Source: Ptychodera flava
Lineage: Eukaryota > Hemichordata > Enteropneusta > Ptychoderidae
Reading direction: 5' to 3'
DNA length: 64,000 nucleotides
NCBI RefSeq assembly: GCF_041260155.1
Contig: NC_091947.1
Location: 30,608,528-30,672,527, forward strand
A program made the position numbers and the translations under genes. Shown piece after piece: positions 1 to 12,800 of this stretch. The notes beneath the pieces are model-generated. The model saw nothing but the letters and a program-made list of their open reading frames with translations, did not search any database and had not been told where the DNA came from. Within the stretch, counting starts at the first letter, position 1; every line of letters starts with the position of its first letter.

Positions 1-167
1 ATGGCTAATATAGTGTTCATATCACACATTTTGCCCCTGTCAAAGAGTATTTGTATTTACAATTAAATATCACGGTAGGGAAATAAAAACACTTTGGAAA
101 ATGTACAACTCCTAGGTTATAATTATCATAATATTCCAGCAGTCTAGGGGGAATGTCACTCTTTAGT

Positions 168-173
168 TTTATT
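168..173 (-). terminator. Candidate polyadenylation signal of ENO4
   Basis: AATAAA on the minus strand, about 83 bases past the ENO4 stop codon at 256-258. It is the first canonical hexamer downstream apart from one overlapping the stop. No transcript evidence is available. Confidence 0.4.
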
Positions 174-255
174 ACTAAAGTCACTGAAGTTGCACGTAAG
201 TAGTATCAGTTTACAAGTCCATCTGTGATATTTAAAACATGTTTTCCAGAGCATT

Positions 256-3200
256 TTATTTCTTCTTTTTGCTGTCCACACTAACAGAATCTGTTTCAGT
301 TTGTCCCTCAGCATCTGCATCAGGTTCTGGTGGTGGTGGTGGGATAATGTCTGGAAATTCATGGCCCTCATAGTAGCTGCCAAGTTCTCTCTCTTTGAGA
401 ACTGATTCAATCTGGAGCAGTCGGTTGAAAATAGCGACTCTTTCACCTCGACATGGCGCACCTATCTTGATGAACTTTGTACCAACACCCACGGCCTACA
501 CAAATGAGAAAGAGAATAGAATTAACATAGAAGTTAACACAATATCAAGTCTATTACTTTCCCACATGCTGATTTCCTTGATCAGAAACTGTACAAAAAT
601 ATGATGTACTGGGTTGAGACATCATGGTGAATTTATTGTCATTATCGTCATGTTTGTTCAGAATTGTCATCCACTGAGTGAGGGAAAGACTACATGATAT
701 ACAAATACTTTATCTTTTTTAGAACTCAGAAAGTAGAAACTCACCAAATCTGCAAGCAAATCATCACCACTCTCTGCTTGTACACATGATATAACACTTT
801 CTATGCCTTCCTCTGCAAAAGAAACAATATCACACTTTAACCAGCATTTATCAAAGTGGTACATATAGGGTTCTCATTCTTGACACTGAGGGCGCCCTCT
901 GATAAGCTAACACAGCTTTCACTTTATTTGCCCTTTTATCCCAGTGGCACAGCAGCTCTCAACTGAAAGGATATCAACCATATGTAATTTACAATGTATT
1001 AATTAAATTGTAAAACTACTTTTTTGGAAGAAAGAAATAGTTCTTTGTTAATATACAGGGTGATAATCTGATAAAACTACACCAACATAGACATTGATCA
1101 TTCTGTCTGTAGTTAGCGTTCAGACATACCTTTCAAAAATTTCATGGCATCAATGGTATCAGAAATGGTTGTCATTTGTTGAAGCTTCAAGACAACTGCA
1201 CTTGCTTTCATATCTCCAAAGCCTTCTTTGACAAACCTTTCAGTGCGCGGATAGATATTATCACCCATAAGGTAGCATTTCTCACTCAGTTTCTCACATA
1301 ACTTCACCCAAGCTTCAGTATCCTGTAAGCAGAAGATATACACAAAACCTCATTAATTTAAGGAGATTTTTTTTCTATTGTATGATGTTGCAAGGTGTTC
1401 CTTTTGTTTGAGTTTTATTTCAAATTATGAAAATGACAACTCAAGGTATAGGTGCTATTCACATAAAATTACAATCAAACCTGTCTTAGTGGTCACCCTT
1501 ACAGAGCAGTCACCTCTCTATAGCGGTCACTTTGTGGCAATCCTGTAACATTGCACATGTTAAAGGCCGCCTACAGAACAACCACTGCTCTTATGTGGTC
1601 AGTGGCTACTTCTAATTGGAGTTGCTGCCTCGAGCCAAGGATAGTTATAGAACTAAATTGTCAGTTCAAAGACAAGGGGTTACATCTAGACAAACCTGGA
1701 AAATCCTGATATCCTAAGTTTCAATTCAAAGACCTAGGAAGCAGTTTCGTGTGTACAGTTGTCTCCTAGCACCATTACACATTGCCTGCTGTTGCTTACG
1801 TGTATCTGCTACATTCAGGATCAAAAACGCTATCGTTTGAGACCTGTATATTTTGTTGTGGTGAGCTATCAAACATGCCCCAGCAACATAGCTTTGTCCA
1901 ACTTGCATCATATTGTTACCCTGGAGATTTCATACCACAATTTACTTTCAGTTGTAAACTTTAAACTAGCAAAGCTCTTGGATCAATTTCTCTTCCTTGT
2001 ATTTCTCAATTCACCCTGATATGAAAGTAAATTCACTGTTCTAACCTTTTCATTGAATACTGATACAACAATATCTGCCAAAACATCTTGTGAAAGAGAT
2101 ATTTGGCAGAAAAAGATTTGAAATGGTGACTATTAAAATGAAAATGGATGGAATACTAGGAAATCAACATATCAGAGATATTATGAAGTAACACACTCAC
2201 TTGTTTTCTGATAGGATCAATAATACCAATGATAGCTGGGTATCTGGTGACCAAATCACTATATACGTCCGCCATGTCATCAGCGCCTTTGAAAACTCCT
2301 GTGGTTACTTCATATTTCCCCTTGTCCTGTAGGAAAATATTTGATGCAATCAAATAGAAGTCATGTATTTGGGCGGGCCAAGGAAGTTTTTCAAAGAATC
2401 CATCAAACACATGCTTGATTATCAAGAGTGTTTCCGTGTGTATTATATGGTAGCTACAGGTGGCACCAAGCCAAGACATAAAAAAAATGTCTAAATTGTA
2501 TTTATATTTGCTTCTACCCCATGTTTGACATTTGGGCATCCTAGTAGTGTTTGAATAGGCTTTCAGGTCTGAATGAAAACATTGCAGGAACTCTCACACA
2601 TTCCGCCTAGCAACCAACACATGGTGACATGGATTTGATCTAACTTTGCATGAGTTCAACATCTTTGTTTGCACTTATGTAAGGCTATGCTTCTCTAGCG
2701 TCATGGCAATTTTGTGGAATTACAGTTTATGATTTGGGATGTTGTGATTATCTGATAGACTGTGTTTTGGAGTGGTACTGGTACAACTGGCTTTATTTGC
2801 TTTTTTCTGGAAGTAATATGATACAATAATATTTTCCCAAGAAAGATTACAAAATATTCAATTTGAAAATACATTTCGCATTTTTTCTTGACACAGTGAT
2901 TAAGAGTCAAGTAATCGTAATTCTCAAATTACAAATCTCCATATTTATATGTTTGCTAAATGCTGTATGCTGTTTATTTTTGTGCATGTGGTTACAAGGT
3001 GACTGTAGTTAAAATATGTGTGATATGTTCCTCTGGGAAATAATTCTCAACATGGATGTAATGCTATGAGTTCTATATTGACTGCATATATGGCTTGAGT
3101 GCCTTTGTTCTACTCATTTGTAATAATCACAGGCTAGTTCCTTGGGAAGATGAATCTGAGGATACTGAAAATAAGATATGTATGTTGACTGCTGCTATGG

Positions 3201-6200
3201 CTACATTGCCTCTGTACTTATTTGCAAAGAACACAACCAACTATCTGTTTTACCCTCTCACCACCATGGTTTGGTCCAAATCCATTGTTATCGATATCAT
3301 GGGTCTCTTTACAGGGAATTGGGGATGAACAGTTTAAACATGACTTTGTCTGTACTCTACAGTGTTTTTGCTATGGTTGGGGAATATTGGTAAATGATTT
3401 GGGAACCTTGGTAACATTTTTGCTGTCCCCTAATCTGATTGAATTGATATACTAAGGGGAACCCCGGAAACATTTACCAGGTACAGGCCTTAACAAAAAT
3501 ACTTCTCTAACATTTGACTTTATTAACTGTCATCAGGAAGGCTGGACTGATACATGTAGAGGCACTACTGACTGAGCTCAGTCTCATTGACTGCTTTCAC
3601 CAGTGTATATTGTCTGCATCACTCCATCGATTTCTCTGATATCTGCCAAGCTGCCTGTGTGGTAGATTTTTCGCAAGTGATTCATAATTTGATCAGCTGG
3701 ACACCGTTACAGATGGTTGATACCAATTTCTACGGCTACTTGCAATTTCATGGACAACACACATGAAGTATACGTATACTGTGATTGTCCCACTCAACAT
3801 GTATTAAATATGTATATGTAGCTGTTGTTAATGAATGAATATGAATATGTGCAATGACCATGTACGGTGCACTTAAGTGTGATCAACATTTTCTATTTTG
3901 ATACCATGCAATGCAATGCGTTAGCCTTATCACTACTGTAATATGACTCAACCTCACCATTTTCCATGGTTTGGTTGGACCCATTCACAAGCAAATGGGG
4001 TGATAGCATGAATGCAACATGTAATATGTTACAATGATTATTATATAAATTCTCGACATATCAGTGACATGAATATTTGTACCACATACTGCTGGACAAA
4101 TGAGAATGAATGTTAAGACAGAATAACAAATCTATATTTAACATCTAATGAACTTATAATTTGATATTTATTCTAGTCTAAGACCACATCTATAATGGAA
4201 GACATACATGCCTAAAGGACATCACAAGAAAAGCACACACTAACCTTTGACCCTGATAGTTTGCTCTGCCATTATTCAAAAAACATGAAAAGTTTACACA
4301 AACATTTTATTCTTGATGAAGGCGATTCAAAAAAGATAAGGTAAACTGAGAAAGATGTTCTAGTTTAGTACATGTAGGAAAGTTTTTAGACATGGAACAA
4401 CCCAGGTAATTCGAGAATATTTTTTTGTAATGGAATGTTTTGAGTCAGGGGTAAACATTTTCATAACATTTTCAAAAGAAGAATAAATTCTTTGGTCAAA
4501 ATCTAATCAAATTTCAAAGAAATTTTGAAGTACAAATTTCTTGTTTTTGGAATTTGGTAGCAGAATTTAAATCAGAGTTGCATTCATGCATTGTAACATG
4601 AAGGATTCTGATTATACAGAGGATAAGTCATCACTTCAGCACCAGAAAAATTTCAAAAGAAATCGTTTCCATTTCAAAACTAGATGTACAAGAAAATTAC
4701 GAAAAAGTTATTGCAATAATGCAATAGAATTTTGATATAATTCTGAAACACTTTCTGCATTGATCATCAGGTCTTTGAAAAGAAGAATGTACTAGCTCTG
4801 GATGAAGCTTGACTTATAAAGGGGCCAAAATTTTAGAGGCATTGATGGCTGTTCTCATTGAACGTGTTCCATTTTTTCAATTTCAGTAACATACTGAATA
4901 GCCCAAAAATTATCTTTCCGCTAAAAAAAATATCTGGAGAAATGTAAAGCCATGAATAATGAAATGAAAGCGTGTTGAATTCTGTAAATCTTGACTCAAA
5001 AAATATGGGATTTCACTGTACATTAATTACCATACACATGTTAACCAGGAAGATGGGAAATTCTAACATATAATCACAGCCGAACAGATACAAACATGAT
5101 CACCTACCATGTCAAACATTTCATGAGCAGCACAGTTTAAAACAATATTGAAATCTTCAGCTGGTGTAAGACCAAGCTGTGTCATTGACTCCTGTATAAC
5201 ATCCAAAGCTTGTTCTGGTTTATCATAGACAGGTGTGTAACAGCCTAGATCATTCACACTCTTGGAGGCTACCTGTCAAGAAAACACAAACATATATTGA
5301 GTTTTGAATAATTATGCACGAGAACGGCATACTTTCTCCTTTTTATCCATCAGTTATTATTAACAAATATACCAGATAAGAAAAATGTCTCTATCAAGTG
5401 TTTTTCTACTTACCCCAAATTTTGTGAAAAGTGCCTTTCCTACTTGATTGTAGATATCACAAATCTGTTTGATAGCCTATGAATGAATCAAAGACAATCA
5501 TCATGTTAAATACAGGGTTGTTTTTTTCATAAACTTCACAGGAAGATGTACTTGAAACAAAATTATAAATCAGAAAATCATGAAAGATGGACCCAATAGA
5601 TTTGGACAGAATAGTGAAAAATCTGGCAAAATCTAATTAGGAGAGAGAGACATCAATAAATAATTACTTCAATGATTTTTGAAAAATGAATATAACAGTA
5701 CTTTATTTATCAGAAAAAACTTTGGTTTCATGAGATAATTGAACATCAAGTTCAACTTTCATATTATAATTGGAAATAGAGAAAAAATTTTTTCTCAAGA
5801 AAATAAAATACATTACCTCATCAATTGGTTTGTCTGGTTTTGGTACAATCAAGACTTCTTTAAACATGTTTAATTTACAGGCTGCTGCTTTACCAAAGCT
5901 CAGAATACTTGCCATGGGCAGGGGGACTTTGTATTTCTCTGGAGTCTGTGAAGTAAGGTGATGGAAAAATGGTCAAAGTTCAGAGGGTACGTCAACAAAC
6001 AAATACTGAAAGGTGTCATTAACATTTTCTCTGAAAAGGAGACAAAAAAAAATATCAAAATTTTCACATATAATTCCTTGTTTGAAAACTACATGTAGGG
6101 TAATTCTTTAGAAATACAGACAGTGGAATGGAAGATTGCTCCACTGTTTATGTTTGAAACGTGTGGATCTTTACTGAAATATCTATAAACATAAATGGCA

Positions 6201-9200
6201 AGTTTTTAAAAATTTGTTTCGTTAAGTGGATAACTTTGCACATATATAACCGGGCTTTCCTAAAAATATTTGCCAAGTTCCCCAAATTCTACAACATGGA
6301 TTCTGATGACTTATTACCAATTGTATCACACTAAAGTTGTCAGTACAGTGAACTAATCCATGAAACAAATATACTAATATAACAAACCTATGATCACAAC
6401 AATGAGTTTACGATTTGTACATACCTCTTCATACCGCAGATTAGCAATGTGTTCGAATAAGTTAATTTTACTGAGAATTGCAGCTGATCTGGCGATAGAT
6501 TGCGACACAGCAGAGATGGAATTACTGCCAGAGAAAAGCTGTTCTCTAGGTTCCTCAATGACCACAGTTGCTGATTTTGCACTGCCTTTCTTCCTAGGTT
6601 TAGGTGAACTTCTCTCTTCTTTGCCTTTTTCATTCTGTGGCTGTTGAGAAACCTCTTGTTCAGCTTGCTGCTCCTTCAGCAGTCTTTCTTTTTCCTCATG
6701 TTCTTCTTTGAGTTTTTGGATGACTTCACTGTGGAATATCACATGAATTGGGTATATGATATCATAAATTATTGTTGACAGTTTTGCCACAACAGAATGT
6801 ATGTTAACATTGGGATTAATCAGAATTGCTTTTGAGTTTAGTTTTTAATTACTTCAGAAAAATTGATGACATAGCTACACAGTACTTCACACTGTCAATG
6901 CATTGCAGCAAAAAACAAAATGATCTAAATCACTCATGACTAGCTTTTTTGGCAGACAAGAGAGACTTGATATACAAGTACTTTTTCTTTTGTTTATAAA
7001 AAATGCCCTATCAAGTGTGACCTCTCACTCATGAACTGTAGAGTGCCACGTGAAATTTCTGAAAATTTCTTTGTGTCAGCTCCATAAAAGCAGCACATTA
7101 ATATGCATAATTTTTTTTTGCATTTTGCTGTCCTGAGCTGGTGGCACATTGATTTAGCTAAGCTGTTACACTGAACAGTCTTTCCCATCAGCAGAAACAG
7201 TGGCAATAATTTTATTTTGCTTTTGCACAACTTACTTGACAATTGTGTCTATTTCTTTTTGGTTGACTGGGTTGAGACCTTTGACACTTTCATTGATTGG
7301 TCCATTGATAAATTCAACAGCTGCAAGCACACTCTGTAGTCTTTCAGCATCATCTGCTTCCCTCCTTTCTATTGGTGCACTGTCAGCTATGCAATTTTGA
7401 CTGGCTGTACTTGTTGTTGTAATATGCTGTAGCATAACAGTGATATGAGTAATTATGAAATTAATCATCATCCAACGAGATAGGGTTGTAAATGACACAC
7501 ATACGTGGACTGTACTGTTTTGCTTTAATCATTAGACTATACTGGTATATGACAACTTTTGGTGCATTCATTGTAAATTTTCACAATCATTCTTATGATG
7601 CAAAAATGTGTGGTGGAAAAAATGGTGAATCGAGAATGTTTTGAGTTTTTGTAGAAATCAAGCAGATTGCTGTATTGTAAAAACATGCCTTCACTCAGAG
7701 TTGTCTCAAAGTTTTCTAAGTTGAGAAAGTGTTTTTTAACCATCTTGTTCATCTAAAGTCCCTTTCTTTAAGTGTAATCATCTTCAATCATCACAGTATT
7801 CCCTCAGCACTGTAACAGTTTCATTACAATGTTATTTGTATGTAGTATTCTGGTTGAATTTCTCCATTGTATTATTTCAGAATAATTTTCTCACCTTTTC
7901 AACACCTTTGACAATACAATGAACTTCAGTTTGTACCGTTGGTTGTCCCTTACTGTCCAGAACTTGCCTGCTGACAATTTTACTTACTGTTGATGGTTTT
8001 GCCAAAGTTTCAAAATATTCCGACTGTTGATAGAACAAAAGGCAATGAAAGATCATCAGTAATTTTTTGTAGCTATGATGGTAAATTAAAATGTGATGTT
8101 ATACTTTCAAAATAGCATTTGGATAACCACATTTTCAGACTATGACACCATGCACATGGAATTGCTATAAACTGCCTTCTATCATACAACTGCATGGTTA
8201 CATCAAGAAGAGCTTATTGGGCTGTGATTTAAAGCTGGCAAAGTACTGTTATAAAATATTCATTTCTTTCAAGCAAGTGCATATGAAACCAGATGCAATA
8301 TATATAGATGACACATCTGCAACAGTGTAGACCATTTTTGTTTGGGCTGGCAACTTTTCAAAGTTACCTGTCCATGTATATGATTATTCTTTCCCATGAA
8401 TATTTCCTACACTGTATATAGTACTGGCATCATATTAAAGCTGCACTGAAACCTCTGATACACACATAGACCAGCCCAAGTCAAGATAAGTCCATGGACA
8501 TATTAGTGATGAATTAAAACAGCTTTCCTGGGGGCATGTGGCTAGCCCTATTGCCCAAACTATAACGATTCCATAGGTCAGTAGTGACTAATGTGAAGCA
8601 CTTTGTGTCTTTACTTTTGCCCATAAACTGAACATGGAAGGAGATGCAAATAAGATGCTGCAGCTGGTGGTGATACTGTCAGTACTCACTGTCAGGGTCA
8701 CATGTATAAAATACCAATTTTAAGCAAATACCTGGTGGTACCTGGTAGTCTTTCAAATTATTTTCTTTGACAGTTTAGCATGGAATTCTTTCTAGCTTGG
8801 TTATTTATGTTTTTCATTACCATCAATTCCTTTCACTTAAACTTCTTCATTTTGTTTCAGTTTTTATATCTATAATATTACAATGGTTTGGTGTCTTCTG
8901 GTACATCAAATCATGGGGACCTCCATGAGCTAATAGATGATTCCCCGCAGGACCGAGACAAATATTACTGCAGTTCCGTGGCCCACAACCTTCCCCGACA
9001 GGTCTGGGTCCTAAACCGTCGGGGAAGGTTGTGAGCTAAAGAACTGCAGCAAAGACAAATGTTTCACTGCAGCACAAATTTGAGAACATGATAAATAAAC
9101 AGTTTAGCACATTGTTATGTAAATGCTAATGATATACTCACCAAACGTCCATACACATCATCAGGATTCTCATAGAACATACTATTTAGAATATCTTCAA

Positions 9201-9300
9201 TCTTCTCAGGCACTTGGTTATCTCGATAATACTGAACAGCCCTCTGTTTTGTTTCATAAAACTCTCTTGCCGTTCGCTCAGACGCTCTACTGGCCGCCAT
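256..9300 (-). CDS. ENO4: Enolase 4 (enolase-like protein), 11 coding exons, complete
   Basis: Exons, all GT-AG and phase-consistent: 9142-9300, 7895-8023, 7236-7426, 6425-6728, 5817-5945, 5414-5476, 5108-5272, 2201-2326, 1130-1322, 745-812, 256-495. They give about 588 residues, against roughly 625 for human ENO4 as I recall it. The start ATG at 9300 opens MAASRASERTAREFYETK and is the only ATG matching the ENO4 N-terminus, with its REFYE..QRAVQYYRDN helix. Exon 4 encodes a charged Lys/Glu-rich linker. Exons 7-11 are the enolase-like barrel: GKYEV, YPAIIGIIDP, VVLKLQQMTTISD and FIKIGAPCRGERV align with the enolase signatures. The C-terminus is a Pro/Asp-rich tail ending in a lysine run. In mammals ENO4 is linked to sperm flagellar glycolysis; the cellular role here is inferred. 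Several catalytic positions are substituted (see findings). Identification is firm; enzyme activity is uncertain. Confidence 0.93.
1479..1530. repeat. Short internally repetitive stretch (GGTCACC-type units)
   Basis: In ENO4 intron 8. The core GGTCAC or AGTCACC recurs three times at about 18-20 base spacing (AGTGGTCACC, AGCAGTCACC, AGCGGTCAC), separated by CTTACAGAG and TCTCTATAG. It looks like a piece of a dispersed repeat rather than coding sequence. No element ends were identified. Confidence 0.4.
2327..5107. other. ENO4 intron 7, no gene recognised
   Basis: The largest ENO4 intron (2.8 kb). It is AT-rich, and all open frames are short and lack family resemblance. I see no tRNA, transposon ends or long repeats. 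Confidence 0.6.
8968..9049. repeat. Foldback (inverted repeat) in ENO4 intron 1
   Basis: Two arms of about 32 bases (8968-8999 and 9018-9049) pair with few mismatches around an 18-base loop. Both outer ends read CTGCAG, and the cores are CACAACCTTCCCCGAC and its complement. An AGACAAAT direct repeat with similar following sequence lies on each side, so the hairpin may be an insertion with its target duplicated. Confidence 0.6.
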
Positions 9301-9862
9301 GATGGTTGATCGACTTCGAGGCGGTTCAGCGACAACAAATTGCAAGCCTACCGTAAAGCTGTAAGTGTATGTAACCTATGAGCGACCTCCTTGTTTAAAA
9401 TAAGCAATAGTAACGGACGAAGACACACTTTAAGAAGTCCTTCACACGAAATCTTGATTTGTTTCACGAGAATGAGCTATCGTTTAAAACTTGGCGGCCA
9501 TGTCTGTCGTTGCTAGGTAGTCCCTTTCAAGTGCATTCTGGGTAAATTAAAATATGAGAGACTTTGAGTGGATTTTAACTATTGCTACTATAAGTATGCG
9601 TTAAACAGTGACTGATAAGGACTTATTAATATATCAGGTCAGATAAGTGTTTATTCCATTCAAAAAGTGTACGCTTAAGAGTTTGGGTGGCGATTTCTTG
9701 GTCATTAAGTCCAACCCGGAAGTGGATGCCACTGTTTATAAGCAACCAAGGGTCATTTGATCAGCAAAAGCCTGCATGGGGCATTTTATTTGCGGCTGTC
9801 GGGATGTAGCAATATTTTAGCGAAGGTCTCGCATTAAAAGAAAATCCGGGATTATTGTCATC
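9301..9862. promoter_or_regulatory. Head-to-head promoter region between ENO4 and ANKRD53
   Basis: Only 562 bases separate the two divergent start codons, so 5' UTRs and both core promoters must lie here. No clear TATA box is seen. A GGCGGCCAT motif lies at 9493-9501, and a match to the degenerate RFX X-box consensus lies at 9509-9521. At 9298 the ENO4 start itself sits in a GCCGCCAT context. Confidence 0.6.
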
Positions 9863-12800
9863 ATGGAGGCAACAGATACGCGGCCGACTATCGACTCTGG
9901 TCAAGGTACAGTTCAAATACAGCAAAGTAAGCCTTCTATTGCTAAGGCAAAACACGTATCGCTACCAGGATCGGCTGGGAAGCCTCGCATAGTGAGGAAA
10001 AACTCGAAGCTTGAAAGCGATGAATATATGGCGGCGGCGATAGGTGATACTGCGTGGCTCAAACAAAGTCTTCGTGATGGTAGAGATGCAACGACGTTTG
10101 ACAAAAACGTGAGTTTCAAATCGGTTGTTTTATTCATAGACCCTTTTAAGGTCTATATTTTATTGGAGCTCCGGGTAATTTTACCGAATGTCAGTCACGA
10201 ATAATGAACAAACTGGTGTGTAAGCTTATGTTTATTCGGAAGAGGCAGTGAGCCGTTAACGAAAACATTGTGTGACTTTATGTACACAGCACATACAGCA
10301 GCACATTTACTTCCATTGGACGCGTTCACTCATTAAAATGGATCCTTGTGATCCAAAAAATATTGAAGCATTTCATTTTGGGGGCATTTTCTTTATATTT
10401 CTGCAATTTTATATTGTATTATATATTTATAGTATGATATGATCAGGGGGTTAGGCTGTTCATCGACCTTTACCAATGTTGAATATTTCAAAATGAGTCC
10501 AATCCAGCGCATGAATGCCATCATGGAATAAGATCATTTTCCTTTTTTTGTATAAAGGAAATTTGAAAACTGCATGACAAGTACTATGTATTCCTCATTA
10601 AAAATAATATTCGAGAATGAGAGAAATGATTGGAAGGAAAGAGAAATATTAAACATGAACATGGCAGTTTGTTAGTAACTAAAGACTTTATTTATCAACT
10701 AATAATGAATTCTGAAGTTAAACAATGGATTTCTATTTTGTTCTTTGCAGGGACTTGCAGCAATTCATCTAGCAGCATTGCATGGTCGCTTGGACAGTGT
10801 GAAATTGCTGGTTGAGAAGTATGGTGTTGATGTCAATTTACCGAGTAGTACTGGATGGCGACCAATTCACCTGGCAATAAACAACAGAACTGGTAAACGG
10901 GCACTACAATGTGTTGAATATCTATTACAAAAAGAAGCGGATCCATCTGTGTAAGTCAGTTCTCAATGCAAATGCCACTACTTTGCAAACAAAATTTAAT
11001 AGAATTACTGAATACCAAATGTAGCTGGCCATATTGTTGCCATGCTTAACACATGACTGCACACATGGAAGGTTTGCTACAGTAACTGTGCATGGGCTTC
11101 AAAATCCCTGTGTTCTTCCCATTTGGATACTCTATGGTTGTGAAAAATATGCACCTAATTAAATCAAATATTGACATTGTTTGGAAATTACACAAAATTG
11201 TGATGTTGCCCACTTTGTAATTATCAAAGATTGTAACATGTGCACCCCACATTTTTTGTTTCAGACTTAACGATGATGACTTGACTCCTGCTCATCAAGC
11301 TGCGATCGAAGGAACAGTGAAGTGTCTGCAGGCAGTGATCAATGCAGGGGGTCTGATTGACACCAGAGATGTCAAAGGTCACCTACCCATAGATTATGCT
11401 AAGCTCTGGGGAAACAGAGATTGTGCTAGGTAAATTTTCTGACACCTTTCACCCATGTACTACATTAATTTAAATTGGAAATAAGCAAAGTAGACATTTG
11501 TTGCCATAGTAATAGTCTTGTTAATTCTGTATTATTTGAAAAGATATTAATGATGTCAAAATCACAGAGGGATGATAAATTTTCAGTGAACTTTTCTGCG
11601 ATTGTAGTCAATTAAATGTGACCCAACAGGATAATTTTTTGTGGAGGAACTTGCTTTATCCAATAGCATTTCTGCATGCAGAAAAACAAAACTTGATTGT
11701 TGGCATATCAGTATCTTAGTAATAGGATAAACAAACAGTTTGATATACTTGAAACAAAAGAACAGTTATGAACTACAAATCCTTGAAGAGATTACAAGAC
11801 TGTTGTTCCAAAAACATGATCTCATGAGACTGACAATTTTCGTATAAATTTGGACAATGTGAAAATGACAAGAATCAAATATTAGACTGCCCACAGTCCC
11901 TCCACAAATTGAATTGCTCATGAACTACTGCAAATTTTATTCTATGTTGAGTGTTGTCATGCCGCTGCCTGAAACACATTGCTTTACATTTAATACAGGA
12001 TGGTTTTGTTGCTATGTAGCTAGCTCAGTGCCGATGGGGACGTAATCGGCCATTTGATGTATTGTTGGGACGTTACTCCATTGAAATGTATTAAATGGTT
12101 CTTACAGGGATGATATGAAAGCTGTTCTATACCGTGCGAGAATGCCTTACGGCTCTGAGTGATCCTAGGGTTATTGTAATTCATTGAGACTGCACGTTTA
12201 TGGCAGTGTTATTGTTATCCCCTATTATGTGCCTAGCCTAAGTAGATGGGTGAATGATCTTACCTCAAAGCAGAGTGAGCGTCGCCATTGTTACAAGTAT
12301 TCGTGTATTTTACTGTTGGTCCATTCTGATCTAATTCAGGTCAGGAGGGACACACATGAGTATATATTCAGCTCACATATAATGTACTTTGAAAAATAAA
12401 TGAAACCAAGTACTGATGTAAAGAAAAAAGCCACAAAAATTAAAAAAGAAATACAGATTATAATACATAGTGATGAAGTGACTAGCCTACTGATGCATTT
12501 AACAACAGCATGTAATATTTAATATTGATATTTAAGAATTTGTTTTGTGATGATTACATTTCCATGGCAACTACAATATATTTTAATAGTTTAAGAACAA
12601 AGCCATCAAAGAATTTCAAAATATGTTTTCAGTCAAATAATCTCTATTGACTTTGATTGCAAGCCTCCATGTTTGAAAGCAAATGTGTATCCCTAGTGTT
12701 AATGTACACTGAAGATTTACAATACCTATAACGATCATGATGTAATTCATTTGACTGTGACATATATAAAGAGATAAGCTGTCAGTCTTACTGTCAATGT

